Below, piece by piece: positions 18,038-26,203 of a stretch of DNA of 64,000 bases. The translations under genes and the position numbers were made by a program. Within the stretch, counting starts at the first letter, position 1; every line of letters starts with the position of its first letter. The notes under the pieces are model-generated. The model searched no databases. It was not told the DNA's origin and was given only the letters and a program-made list of their open reading frames with translations. Source of the DNA: Desulfovibrio intestinalis (GTDB taxonomy: Bacteria > Desulfobacterota > Desulfovibrionia > Desulfovibrionales > Desulfovibrionaceae); contig NZ_JACHGO010000007.1 in NCBI RefSeq assembly GCF_014202345.1, positions 62,001-126,000 on the forward strand, given 5' to 3'.

Positions 18038-19657
18038 TCATGATGCCCATCCTTTCAGCAGAGCGTCCTGAAGCATGTCAAACATGGTGGGGGCCAGGTC
18101 AGGCAGATCATTGATGGCCCGACTGGTCTGCGGCAGCAGATGGGATATATGTTCATCACGGATGCCAAGCCCATACACCTCAAAACCAAGCTTTTGCGCT
18201 ACGCCCACGACGTGGGTTGCTGCGTGTGTGCTATCAGGCACACCGTCAGTGATGATGAGAATTATTTTTCGTTGCTCCCTGAGGAACAGCATTGTCTGCA
18301 TAGCCCACCACAAAGCCGCAGCCAGAGGGGTTCCACCTGAAGCGTTGATGTCAAAGCTGCCCGGCACCTTTTGACCATGCCTCATGATGGGGAATACAGA
18401 ACTTGTGGAAGCCAGCGCGGGAAAAGCCGTGACCGCAGGGTTTACGCCTTTGATATTTTCCAGCGCTTTTGCCACAGCAAAGCACGCCTGCCTTGCCAGA
18501 GCTATCGGCGTACCGCTCATACTTCCGCTGACGTCCAGCAGGATATGCACAGCAGTGTTGAGGCCAGCCTGTTCCGCCTCCCTGCGGAAGATACGCGGAT
18601 TACCCGTCTGCAGCCGATGGAGCGATCCGGTGTGTAAGGCCCCGCGCCGACCGATGGTGCACCGTTTTTGTGTCTGTGCCTGTAAAAAACCCTGAAGACG
18701 TGTGCGCAAGGCAATGCTGACCTGAAGAGCTTGCAGCTTTTGTGACTCAGACAATACGCCCGAAGGTCGAAATCCTTCCACCGCCACCGTAACGCTCTCA
18801 AAGGCCGACTCTGACTGACAAAGAACAAGTGCCGTTGAAAGACGCTCACCTAGGCTTTGGGGCAGGTCTTGGGCTTCGGCGTGCAACAGGGCTGTAAGCT
18901 GGGTTTTGGCCTTGCTGGGGGATATGGGCTGCTCCGCTTGAGATGCACAATCAGACGAAATATCCTGATCTGATTGAGGGGCAGAATCAGTGTGATCAGC
19001 TTCGTTTGTTCTGGTTTTCCTTTGTTGCTGTTGCGGCTCCCACTGCCGGATGCTCTGGGCCAATTGACGGGCAGAGGCAATGGCTGCAGCCGTGTCCGGG
19101 CAATGGATGAAAACCTTGGCCAGAATGGCATCCAGCACTTCTTTCAGGCCGGGGAAGTGCTGGCGTAGCACCTCTGCTGCTACCATGCGTGGAATGTTAA
19201 CTTCTTCCACATCCCAGGCCCGCACGGTCAACAGCACATAGTCCAAAACAGCAAGGGCCGGGGAATCATCCCCGGCCCTTGGCTGTGCCTGCTCCACAAA
19301 GAATCGTCGTATCAACCAGTTCAGGTTGTATCGGCTGCCAGGAAAAATGCCAGACAGCTTTTTCTCGATGCGCCAATCCTCCAGGCAGTTAAAGAGGTTG
19401 AAGGTCACAGGATCAAGGTTGGCGGCTTGTAGCACGCCAAAATCCGTATGCCGTATATGGGCCGCCTCGTGATCGACAAATCCGCGAACCATTGCCAATA
19501 GTTCCGGTTCGCAATCCATCGGCAATGAGGGCAGTTGAATGATCTTGCCGTTGGTGCAGGCTTCATTGCCACCGATACGTATCTGCACCCCGTACTGGTC
19601 GCCCAGCACGGACGCCAGCAGGGGCAGGCAGTTGAGAATGTCTTTTGAACGAATCAC
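18038..19657 (-). CDS. CobT-like VWA-domain protein with HExxH motif
   Basis: A 539-residue protein. An N-terminal zincin-like motif HEAAH (63-67) is followed by a conserved SLEDWRIEK-like stretch (here CLEDWRIEKKLSG), a polar variable linker (about 210-260) and a C-terminal von Willebrand A domain. The MIDAS motif DVSGSMS is at 375-381, with GGTPL and ITDG further on. This layout is that of CobT-like partners of MoxR/CobS-type AAA ATPases, which together remodel target proteins. GTG at 19657 is the likely start, 4 nt after the DUF3150 stop. No cobalamin genes are near, so cobaltochelatase activity is unlikely. Confidence 0.8.
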   Translation of the reverse strand: MIRSKDILNCLPLLASVLGDQYGVQIRIGGNEACTNGKIIQLPSLPMDCEPELLAMVRGFVDHEAAHIRHTDFGVLQAANLDPVTFNLFNCLEDWRIEKKLSGIFPGSRYNLNWLIRRFFVEQAQPRAGDDSPALAVLDYVLLTVRAWDVEEVNIPRMVAAEVLRQHFPGLKEVLDAILAKVFIHCPDTAAAIASARQLAQSIRQWEPQQQQRKTRTNEADHTDSAPQSDQDISSDCASQAEQPISPSKAKTQLTALLHAEAQDLPQSLGERLSTALVLCQSESAFESVTVAVEGFRPSGVLSESQKLQALQVSIALRTRLQGFLQAQTQKRCTIGRRGALHTGSLHRLQTGNPRIFRREAEQAGLNTAVHILLDVSGSMSGTPIALARQACFAVAKALENIKGVNPAVTAFPALASTSSVFPIMRHGQKVPGSFDINASGGTPLAAALWWAMQTMLFLREQRKIILIITDGVPDSTHAATHVVGVAQKLGFEVYGLGIRDEHISHLLPQTSRAINDLPDLAPTMFDMLQDALLKGWAS

Positions 19658-19661
19658 GGCA

Positions 19662-20699
19662 TCACCACAGGCCCAGGCTGGGAATGGCAGAATGAGGCAG
19701 CGTGTTGTCTGCCACAGGGATGTCCGGCAGTATGGGCTCGTCGCCCATCTCCCCATCTACGATGTCATCTATCTGTCCAGCGGGGGCGTCTGATTCGTTG
19801 ACAACGCCCGAATCGGCCAGCAAAGCGTCCAGCACAAAGGCCGGGCCATAGCCTTCAACGACCTTCTGCGCGTGCGCCACTAGGGCATCACTGTCCTTGA
19901 GCAGGCAGACCAAACCCTGCAAAAGCAGCAAGTCTGTGCCGATAATGTTGCCCTTCTTGGGCATGCGAAGCAGTGCGGCCTGCACGATATCTGCTACAGG
20001 AGCGATATGCGGTTCCACAAACGACAAGCCCGTGAGCTTGGTATGCAGAGTCCGCAGAGGAGAAAGGGCCTTGTGAGTTACTTCTGTCTTGCCGTGGTAA
20101 ACCCTGCGCCAGATGTCTTCGGCGGATTTGGCTACTTCACCAAAGAGCGTGTCACCGAGGCCCTGCACTTCTTCTGCCAGACCGGCTTCCAGCACGGCTG
20201 TGTTGTCCAAGTGCTGTTCCAACGGGGACACCTTGTATAATTGCCAGCGAAAGTCCATACGGACGCGAACATAGTCCGGCCCCACAATGGAATTGCGTAT
20301 AATTTCGCCCCACTGATGGTGCTTTTCTATCCAGGCCTGCACATTCTGATCATAACCTGCCAGAAAGGCCTCTTTTTCTTTCTGAAAATCGTTGCGTATA
20401 TTGCAAAGCTCTTGCACGATTTCACCGGCTTTTTCTTCAGGAATGGCCCAGCCGGACATGAAGCGCACGCCGTGCCTGTCCAGATAATTGAAGGCGCGGG
20501 CCTTGAGCGTACCAAACACTTTGAGGTTTTCCGGGTCAGCAATGCGCTTTGATCCCAGAGATGCCAGGTCTTCAGGGGGCAGTTCTGCGCCGCCCAGGTC
20601 TTCTTGGCTCATCTTGCGCCGGGCTGACCACAGGCTGACATTGAGATTGAGGGCCAGTAAATTGTCAAGAATGCGAATGTCAGAAACAATCGGTGTCAT
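19662..20699 (-). CDS. DUF3150-family protein
   Basis: A 345-residue protein of mostly helical, charged sequence. The position between a CobS-like ATPase and a CobT-like VWA protein, and the pattern IRILDNLLALNLNVSLWSAR near the start, fit DUF3150. AGGAGG lies 5 nt before the ATG. It is spaced only 9 nt from the ATPase and 4 nt from the VWA gene, so the three are probably one unit. Function is not established. Confidence 0.75.
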   Translation of the reverse strand: MTPIVSDIRILDNLLALNLNVSLWSARRKMSQEDLGGAELPPEDLASLGSKRIADPENLKVFGTLKARAFNYLDRHGVRFMSGWAIPEEKAGEIVQELCNIRNDFQKEKEAFLAGYDQNVQAWIEKHHQWGEIIRNSIVGPDYVRVRMDFRWQLYKVSPLEQHLDNTAVLEAGLAEEVQGLGDTLFGEVAKSAEDIWRRVYHGKTEVTHKALSPLRTLHTKLTGLSFVEPHIAPVADIVQAALLRMPKKGNIIGTDLLLLQGLVCLLKDSDALVAHAQKVVEGYGPAFVLDALLADSGVVNESDAPAGQIDDIVDGEMGDEPILPDIPVADNTLPHSAIPSLGLW

Positions 20700-20708
20700 A
20701 ACAGCCTC

Positions 20709-22172
20709 CTAAAATAAGCTTTTTGTAATGTTTAGGACGTAGCCTTCGGTGAGCTTTTTGGCTGCACGGGCTTCAAGCTCCAGTACGGAATTGTTGCCCG
20801 CACAATTTTCAGCAGGGATAGAGTGTTGTTGCCCGGCAGTGTCCGGCTTGCCCCAATGGAGCATAAGACCTTCAGGCCTGGCCTCGCCAATCCAGAACTT
20901 TCCGCTCTGTTTTTTACCGGGAGGAGTATGAGCTACCTCCAGATGAACACGAGGCTTCGCCACCGTGGGAGTGTTCCTCAAATGGCTGCGCATGAAGCGC
21001 AGGGCTTGTTCACCTTGCAGGCTTTCTGTTTCAGTCGTTTTGGTTTTAAGGGCGTCAGCTTCCACCTGTTGCGGGAACATGCGTTGGGCCAGTTCGTGCA
21101 ACATGGCGCGGGTTTCGCGGCTGACGCGATAGGCAAGCGCTCGGTCAAGGGCATAGGTGACAGGCTGTATGCCCTGATGGGCCAAAGGCTGGAAGCGCAC
21201 GGTCAGATCGCCCCAGCGCAGCAGGCTGCGCGTGGAGAAGGTAACTTCAATGGTGTTGGTCAGATTGCCGGTCGAAGCTTCGCCCATGAATAGTTTGCGG
21301 ATTTCGTTGGCGTACTCCACCATGGTGGCACAGAGCGCTTCGGGCAGTGAAGGGAAGCGCCAGGCAAGCAAGCTTTTTTCCACATCCGCAGTTGGGTAAC
21401 CCACTTCACAGATGGTAAAGCGGTCCAGCCACGCGAGGTTCTGGCGTTGTGTGCCCTGGTACAGGCCCGTGTCATCGCCAGCGCCATTGGTATTGGCTGT
21501 GGCTACGAAGCGGAACATGGGGTGCGGCTGGATGACCTCGCCCCCATTTTCCGCTACGCACAGGGGGGAGCCATCCAAGACGCTGTTCAGGCCAGCGGCG
21601 ATTTCTGGCGAGGTTAAGTCAATCTCATTAAGCAGAAGAAGTGCGCCGTACCGCATGGCTAATGCCAGCGGGCCATACTCAAAGGCCATGTTGCCGTCCT
21701 TGACCGTCAGGTGCCCCACCAGATCGGCGAATTCCAGCCGCCCGTGTCCTGTTACCTCAAAGACGGGGTAATTGAGCCTGGCCGCCAACTGCTTGATGCA
21801 ACTGGTTTTGCCGCAGCCTGTGGGGCCGAAGACATAGAGAGGTTCCTGCAGTCCCTGAGGGTTGCGGTAGCCGTTAGCGGCTTTACCGCTTACGGATAGC
21901 GACAGTGATTGCGTTGATGAATTACCGTGTAACCAATTGCTGTCTTCATCCGTACGGCTCGCAGACTCACCTACGGCTGAAGCGAGAAACCAGACCACAA
22001 TATCCCTACTGGACTCGTGGAATATGTAGTCGAGATCTATTGCCGGGGTGTATGCAGATGCTGCCGCGTAGCCTCTTACAATGGTGCCGGAGGGTTTGCC
22101 GCTGAACACCTGACCGGCATCAAGGTCGGTGGGCTGGAGAGAGTCGAGTTCGGAAGTAAGGGTGCTTTTCAT
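20709..22172 (-). CDS. MoxR/CobS-like AAA+ ATPase
   Basis: A 487-residue ATPase. Walker A GPTGCGKT is at about 116-123; then VTGHGRLEFADLVGHL, Walker B ALLLLNEIDLTSPE, sensor 1 FRFVATANTNGAGD and the arginine-containing LDRFTICEVGYP, all characteristic of the MoxR/CobS clade. The C-terminal 100 residues have a region resembling a WGR-type fold (KFWIGEARPEGLMLHWGKPD). The start at 22172 is set by GGAGG 5 nt upstream. It heads the ATPase-DUF3150-VWA set. A hairpin with a T-run (22188-22219) lies immediately before the ribosome site, suggesting attenuation. Confidence 0.85.
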   Translation of the reverse strand: MKSTLTSELDSLQPTDLDAGQVFSGKPSGTIVRGYAAASAYTPAIDLDYIFHESSRDIVVWFLASAVGESASRTDEDSNWLHGNSSTQSLSLSVSGKAANGYRNPQGLQEPLYVFGPTGCGKTSCIKQLAARLNYPVFEVTGHGRLEFADLVGHLTVKDGNMAFEYGPLALAMRYGALLLLNEIDLTSPEIAAGLNSVLDGSPLCVAENGGEVIQPHPMFRFVATANTNGAGDDTGLYQGTQRQNLAWLDRFTICEVGYPTADVEKSLLAWRFPSLPEALCATMVEYANEIRKLFMGEASTGNLTNTIEVTFSTRSLLRWGDLTVRFQPLAHQGIQPVTYALDRALAYRVSRETRAMLHELAQRMFPQQVEADALKTKTTETESLQGEQALRFMRSHLRNTPTVAKPRVHLEVAHTPPGKKQSGKFWIGEARPEGLMLHWGKPDTAGQQHSIPAENCAGNNSVLELEARAAKKLTEGYVLNITKSLF

Positions 22173-22187
22173 TTTGTCCTCCAAAAC

Positions 22188-22219
22188 AAAAAAGCGCGCC
22201 CTTACGGACACGCTTTTTT
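22188..22219 (-). terminator. Terminator-like hairpin in the leader of the CobS-like gene
   Basis: AAAAAAGCG (22188-22196) pairs with CGCTTTTTT (22211-22219). On the minus strand the T6 run ends about 13 nt before the GGAGG site of the ATPase gene. It could end the toxin-antitoxin transcript or act as an attenuator for the ATPase gene. Confidence 0.65.
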
Positions 22220-22321
22220 GTTAAACTTGGTGTAATGTTTGTTAATCTTGATCGACCGAAGACATTGAACGGCTTCAGTGGGTGTAAATAGCCCTGCGGA
22301 TGGTAGCGGCCTGCCTTACGG

Positions 22322-22618
22322 CTATTCTTCCGGAGTCACACGTTGCAAAGCCTTCCGATATACTTCAAGGCGTTCACGCTTGCCAATGGAAATGACTGAG
22401 ACAAAGAGGATGCCGTCATCCACCTTGTACACCAGCCGATATCCAATTGAGCGCAGTTTTATTTTATAGCAATCGCGCATGCCAGACAAAGCGGATGAAG
22501 GAACCCGTGGATGTTCCAAACGTTCAGCCAGTTTCTTTTTAAACTGTTCCCGGATGCTGGCATCCAGTTTTTTCCACTCCTTCAGCGCAATCTCATGAAA
22601 CTGCAGACTATAGCTCAT
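22322..22618 (-). CDS. relE: RelE-type mRNA interferase toxin
   Basis: A 98-residue toxin that would cleave mRNA on the ribosome. It follows E. coli RelE closely by memory of that sequence: LQFHEIALKEWKKLDASIRE, then SGMRDCYKIKLRSIGYRLVY and SIGKRERLEVY, including the Lys/Arg residues used in catalysis. The ATG at 22618 overlaps the antitoxin stop by 11 nt. It forms a toxin-antitoxin pair inside the island and would stabilise it. Confidence 0.9.
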   Translation of the reverse strand: MSYSLQFHEIALKEWKKLDASIREQFKKKLAERLEHPRVPSSALSGMRDCYKIKLRSIGYRLVYKVDDGILFVSVISIGKRERLEVYRKALQRVTPEE

Positions 22619-22853
22619 CAAGCGTCACCGTGACAAAAGGGCCATGCTCGCGGCTTTCAACGATCTTCTTGTCTTCAAGGTCTTCAAGAATTCCAAGGAT
22701 TTCTTCGTAATGCTTTGCGGACAAAAGGTAGGCTTCCGGTTTGTTGTGGTTCAAAACTGCCACTGGAGCATCCTTGGCAGTAGCCAAGATATTTGCAAAA
22801 TTGCGTTTGAGTTCCGTGACACTCACTGTAATATTGGCGTGTATAGGATCCAT
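22608..22853 (-). CDS. Phd/StbD-type antitoxin of the RelE toxin
   Basis: An 81-residue antitoxin. The N-terminal half (ITVSVTELKRNFANILATAK) has the Phd/YefM/StbD DNA-binding pattern, and the C-terminus VTVTLDEL resembles the RelE-binding tail of RelB. The ATG at 22853 has GGAG 6 nt upstream; an earlier in-frame ATG at 22895 lacks a site. It precedes and overlaps relE, and probably autorepresses the pair. Confidence 0.85.
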   Translation of the reverse strand: MDPIHANITVSVTELKRNFANILATAKDAPVAVLNHNKPEAYLLSAKHYEEILGILEDLEDKKIVESREHGPFVTVTLDEL

Positions 22854-22981
22854 GAAACTCTCCAATTGAATCAAATTCAATGTCTTTAATGACATCTAAT
22901 TTGACATCCGTCAAGAAGCCCCCTGAAACACAATCTTCGCATAAGACTCGTGCCAACGGATTATTTCAGAATCCGCCGAGT

Positions 22982-24145
22982 TCAGTTGACAGGGGAAACG
23001 CACACCCGTTCGGAAGGCGCACCCGTGCGCTCGCAGCGGGCCAGCAAGGCATCCACGTCAAGGTCGCCCAAGCGCTCAAAGCGGAAAATATCGGTCAGTT
23101 CTTCACGCAAGACATCGCGGTTAAGCGTGCTCCGCCCAGATGTGATTGCAGCTCGGAAGCGGTGCTTTCCAGCCTGTACCCAGTCGCGAGTACCAGCCTG
23201 CCGATGTACAAGCTTGAGTACGGCTTCCATCTCCCTGATTTCAGCATCCAAAGTGGTGCGCTGGTTTTTAAGAACGGCCAACTTGTCCAGAGCAGGCTCC
23301 CATTGTGGCATCTGCACTCCCTGCGGGAATTTAGGGCAGTCGCCGTTGTATTCACAGTAGGAACAGATCGGATAAAAACCTTGGGCGCAGGTTACCTGTG
23401 AAAGGGACAAATTCCTGGCACGGTAGGCCGTAAGGTCGCCCCAGAGTTGGACCGCATGGTCAAGAGCCGTATCCAGCATGGCCTGATTAAAAGTGTAGGG
23501 ACCAAAGGTGGTCACATCCTTCATGGAAAGACAAAGCAGCCAGGCTTCCATACTCAGTTTCTCAGCTTGCTTGGGCAACTGAAGGCCAAGTTGGGCACGG
23601 CAAAGTTGTGGGAAGGTCATTTTGTCATGTAGAAGCGTGCCGTCCTCAGCACGAATGCTGAAGGCAGGCTTGTCCCAGGCTTGAGTCAGTAGACCTATTT
23701 GCCCGTGCAGTTGCAGCAAGTGGGAATCGTGCGGCGAAGCAGGCAGCTTGTCCGTACTCTTCACTTCCAGAATCCGTATGGCGTTGACGGGAGCACCCCA
23801 GACCAGCACAAAATCAAGATGGGCCTTGATGGGCACCCCTTGATACTGCCAGTTGATCTCAAGCTGAGGCAGAACATGCAGGCCCAGCGATGTCAGAGCC
23901 TGGCCAACCCCGGATTCAAACCAATGCCCGCGTTGCAGGGTCAGCAACCGCTCCAGACTATTCGGTGTTGGCATCACCTTTCTAGCAAGTGCCGCTCGTG
24001 AGCATTCCCAGTGCTGGCCAATGTCGCTCATGCCCACATACGTGGATCTGTCGCCCAGATGAGCGGCGGTACTTTGCTGAGAGACCGCCTGCAGCCCCTG
24101 ACGGATTAATGCCCGCAAGCCTTCCGTGCGGTCCGTCTGTTTCAT
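22982..24145 (-). CDS. Cas4/RecB-like PD-(D/E)XK nuclease with Cys cluster
   Basis: A 387-residue predicted exonuclease. Core motifs: RGHWFESGV, then AHLDFVLVW (catalytic Asp), RILEVKSTDK (ExK) and LLQLHGQIGLL (motif IV Gln). An early Cys (WECSRAAL) and the late cluster CSYCEYNGDC would bind a 4Fe-4S cluster as in Cas4 and AddB. It follows the ERF annealing gene, so the two probably form a recombination pair comparable with exo-bet. The start at 24145 lies 20 nt after a hairpin. Confidence 0.8.
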   Translation of the reverse strand: MKQTDRTEGLRALIRQGLQAVSQQSTAAHLGDRSTYVGMSDIGQHWECSRAALARKVMPTPNSLERLLTLQRGHWFESGVGQALTSLGLHVLPQLEINWQYQGVPIKAHLDFVLVWGAPVNAIRILEVKSTDKLPASPHDSHLLQLHGQIGLLTQAWDKPAFSIRAEDGTLLHDKMTFPQLCRAQLGLQLPKQAEKLSMEAWLLCLSMKDVTTFGPYTFNQAMLDTALDHAVQLWGDLTAYRARNLSLSQVTCAQGFYPICSYCEYNGDCPKFPQGVQMPQWEPALDKLAVLKNQRTTLDAEIREMEAVLKLVHRQAGTRDWVQAGKHRFRAAITSGRSTLNRDVLREELTDIFRFERLGDLDVDALLARCERTGAPSERVCVSPVN

Positions 24146-24165
24146 GATTTTGTCTCCATAAAAGC

Positions 24166-24193
24166 GAAAGGGCCGCCATCAGGCAGCCCTTTC
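24166..24193 (-). promoter_or_regulatory. Hairpin in the leader of the Cas4-like gene
   Basis: GAAAGGGC (24166-24173) pairs perfectly with GCCCTTTC (24186-24193) around 12 nt, followed on the minus strand by GCTTTT and, about 20 nt later, the ATG. It lies between the ERF stop and the nuclease start and may tune expression of the downstream gene. Confidence 0.5.
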
Positions 24194-24213
24194 ACTCGAT
24201 CTTTTTGTTTTCA

Positions 24214-24915
24214 CTATGCGGCATCAACATATTTCCACCATAATTTTCTCTGCGGGTTCCAGCGGAAGCCCGCGCCTGTGAGTATTTCCTTTTTGGCTTG
24301 CGTGTTGCCGCTGGCAATGATGCAAGGCCGTCCGTCCTGGGCAGTAACCTGCTGGTAGGTGACGCCTTCAAGCAGAGGAAGATTTTCGAGTACTGCTGAC
24401 GAGCGATTTGAGGTGGCTGAAGAATTCTTTTTGATATTGGTGCCGGGCAAATGCGCTTTTTTCGTTTCAGGACTGTTTACGGGCAATTTCGGGCGAGATG
24501 CCGATTTTCGACCAGTTCTTGCCCCTTCGCCGTCGTCGTCTTCTGTGACCATGCCCAGCATGGCGGTCAGAGCGTACCGCCTGCAATAGGTCATGGCCGA
24601 TCCCATTCCCTGTGGGTCGGCCTTGGGCAGAGGCACTACGGCCAAGGAGCTTTGCCACTGACCAGACTCTGCATGAGTCAATTTTGTAACCAACCCGAGT
24701 GAGTTGGATTGCTCCACTGGCACAGGGTACTGACACAGCCAGATGCCGTTTTCGATGAGCGCATCACGACAGGCATCCATGACGCTGTTGAGGCTGGCGT
24801 ACCAGCTTTTGGTAAAAGGATTTTCAGCGTCCTTGGCTATGGGGCGCACGGTTCGCTGCACGCTGAGCAAGGCCTTGGCCAATTCGGTGATGTTTTCTGA
24901 TTGATATTGGTTCAT
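24214..24915 (-). CDS. ERF-family single-strand annealing protein
   Basis: A 233-residue recombination mediator that pairs complementary single strands. The ERF core spans about residues 1-130 (NITELAKALLSVQRTVRPIA, then FTKSWYASLNSVMDACRDAL, ending MGSAMTYCRRYALTAMLGMV). After a Ser/Thr/Lys-rich linker, the C-terminus (GAGFRWNPQRKLWWKYVD) resembles the small domain found on several phage-type ssDNA proteins. The ATG at 24915 has AGGAGG 8 nt upstream. A terminator-like hairpin precedes it. Confidence 0.85.
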   Translation of the reverse strand: MNQYQSENITELAKALLSVQRTVRPIAKDAENPFTKSWYASLNSVMDACRDALIENGIWLCQYPVPVEQSNSLGLVTKLTHAESGQWQSSLAVVPLPKADPQGMGSAMTYCRRYALTAMLGMVTEDDDGEGARTGRKSASRPKLPVNSPETKKAHLPGTNIKKNSSATSNRSSAVLENLPLLEGVTYQQVTAQDGRPCIIASGNTQAKKEILTGAGFRWNPQRKLWWKYVDAA

Positions 24916-24946
24916 ATGAAAATCCTCCTGCAATAACAAAACGACA

Positions 24947-24980
24947 AAACCCCGCCCAGCTTAGTGCTGGACAGGGCTTT
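24947..24980 (-). promoter_or_regulatory. Terminator-like hairpin in the leader of the ERF gene
   Basis: An imperfect stem of about 13 bp with loop TTAGT (24961-24965), followed on the minus strand by TTTTGTCGTTTT, ends about 18 nt before the AGGAGG site. It is the third such element in this gene group, beside those at 24166-24193 and 22188-22219. Confidence 0.5.
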
Positions 24981-25225
24981 CAAGTTGGCTTGAAGCATTA
25001 CTCTGGTGTTCTTGAAAGAGTAATATATTCTTAGGGTTGGATGAATAACAATTTTAGCTCCCTGGGAATGCTTTCGTAGGTGCATTTTCTTCGTTTCATT
25101 CTTAGGCTTATATATCAGGAACACTAATTTTTCAGAGATATGCTTACGAGGGGTGAGGCACATTGCTGACCCCGGTGGCGTTTACTTTTCTAGACTTTTG
25201 TGTTGTCCTTATTAGGGGAAAAACA

Positions 25226-26200
25226 ATGGCCACAGCATCACAAGTAACAACGCTCATACGCGCCTTCAAGGAAAATGACCGTGATAGGTTTATTTCCACG
25301 GCTATCCAGCTTGCAGCACATGAAACGAAGCTGGGGCATGGCACTGTTGCGCTTGAAATTCGTCAGCTTGTGGACGCCATCAAAGGGCAGCCTCTTCACG
25401 CCAAGGTTTTATCCTTCAAAGACAATGCCGCTGCCGAGATAAGCGACCTTGTTATCGTTTCTCACCCCGAGGAGCGTTTGCCCGAGGCCATTCTTCCATC
25501 GAGAGTACTTTCTCAGATAGAGCGATTGCTACTGGAGTACAAACAACGGGCGAAACTTCACGCACATGGCATGTTACCTCGCCGTAAAAGTTTGCTTGCC
25601 GGGCCTCCTGGTACGGGTAAGACCATGACCGCTCGAATTTTGGCTGGCGAACTCCATCTGCCTCTTTATACAGTGCTCATGGATAAATTGGTGACGAAGT
25701 ACATGGGTGAAACTAGCGCCAAATTGCGGCAAATATTTTTCCATATGACTCAACACCGGGGTGTCTATCTTTTTGACGAATTTGACGCCATCGGGGGAGA
25801 ACGTTCGCGCGCCAATGATGTGGGTGAAATGCGCCGGGTACTGAACACGTTTTTGCAGCTGTTAGAGCAAGATGCTTCTGAAAGTATTATCGTTGCCGCC
25901 ACCAATGAAGCGACCATCCTTGATGCGGCCCTTTTTAGGCGCTTTGACGATGTACTGTATTATGCAAGCCCTGACCGCGCAACTATAGAACAGCTTTTGC
26001 CGAATAAGCTGGGATTTTTCTGGCGTCCTCCGGAGTGTATGGATAGTGTCGTCAATGCAGCAGAGGGATTGAGCCACGCTGAAATTTCCGAAGCCTGTGC
26101 AGATGCAATGAAAAATAATATCCTGCATGATAAGACAGAGGTGCAGCAGGACGACCTCGTTGCTGCCCTTCTTGCACGTAAAGCCAAATACGCAAGGTAG
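25226..26200 (+). CDS. ietA: IetA-like AAA+ ATPase of the IetAS defence pair
   Basis: A 324-residue ATPase of the FtsH/classical AAA clade: Walker A GPPGTGKT (126-133), pore-like KYMGET, Walker B VYLFDEFD, sensor ATNE and arginine finger FRRFDD. An N-terminal helical domain of about 85 residues precedes it. The ATG at 25226 has AGGGG 7 nt upstream. Three bases separate it from a subtilisin-like protease gene; this pairing is that of IetA-IetS, known for plasmid stability and reported as anti-phage. It is divergent from the ERF gene. Confidence 0.85.
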   Translation: MATASQVTTLIRAFKENDRDRFISTAIQLAAHETKLGHGTVALEIRQLVDAIKGQPLHAKVLSFKDNAAAEISDLVIVSHPEERLPEAILPSRVLSQIERLLLEYKQRAKLHAHGMLPRRKSLLAGPPGTGKTMTARILAGELHLPLYTVLMDKLVTKYMGETSAKLRQIFFHMTQHRGVYLFDEFDAIGGERSRANDVGEMRRVLNTFLQLLEQDASESIIVAATNEATILDAALFRRFDDVLYYASPDRATIEQLLPNKLGFFWRPPECMDSVVNAAEGLSHAEISEACADAMKNNILHDKTEVQQDDLVAALLARKAKYAR

Positions 26201-26203
26201 CCC

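Noticed and set aside
18038..22172. Cobaltochelatase CobS-CobT of cobalamin synthesis
   Set aside because: No CobN or other cobalamin genes are near, DUF3150 intervenes, and the ERF/Cas4-like neighbours point to a mobile-element module.
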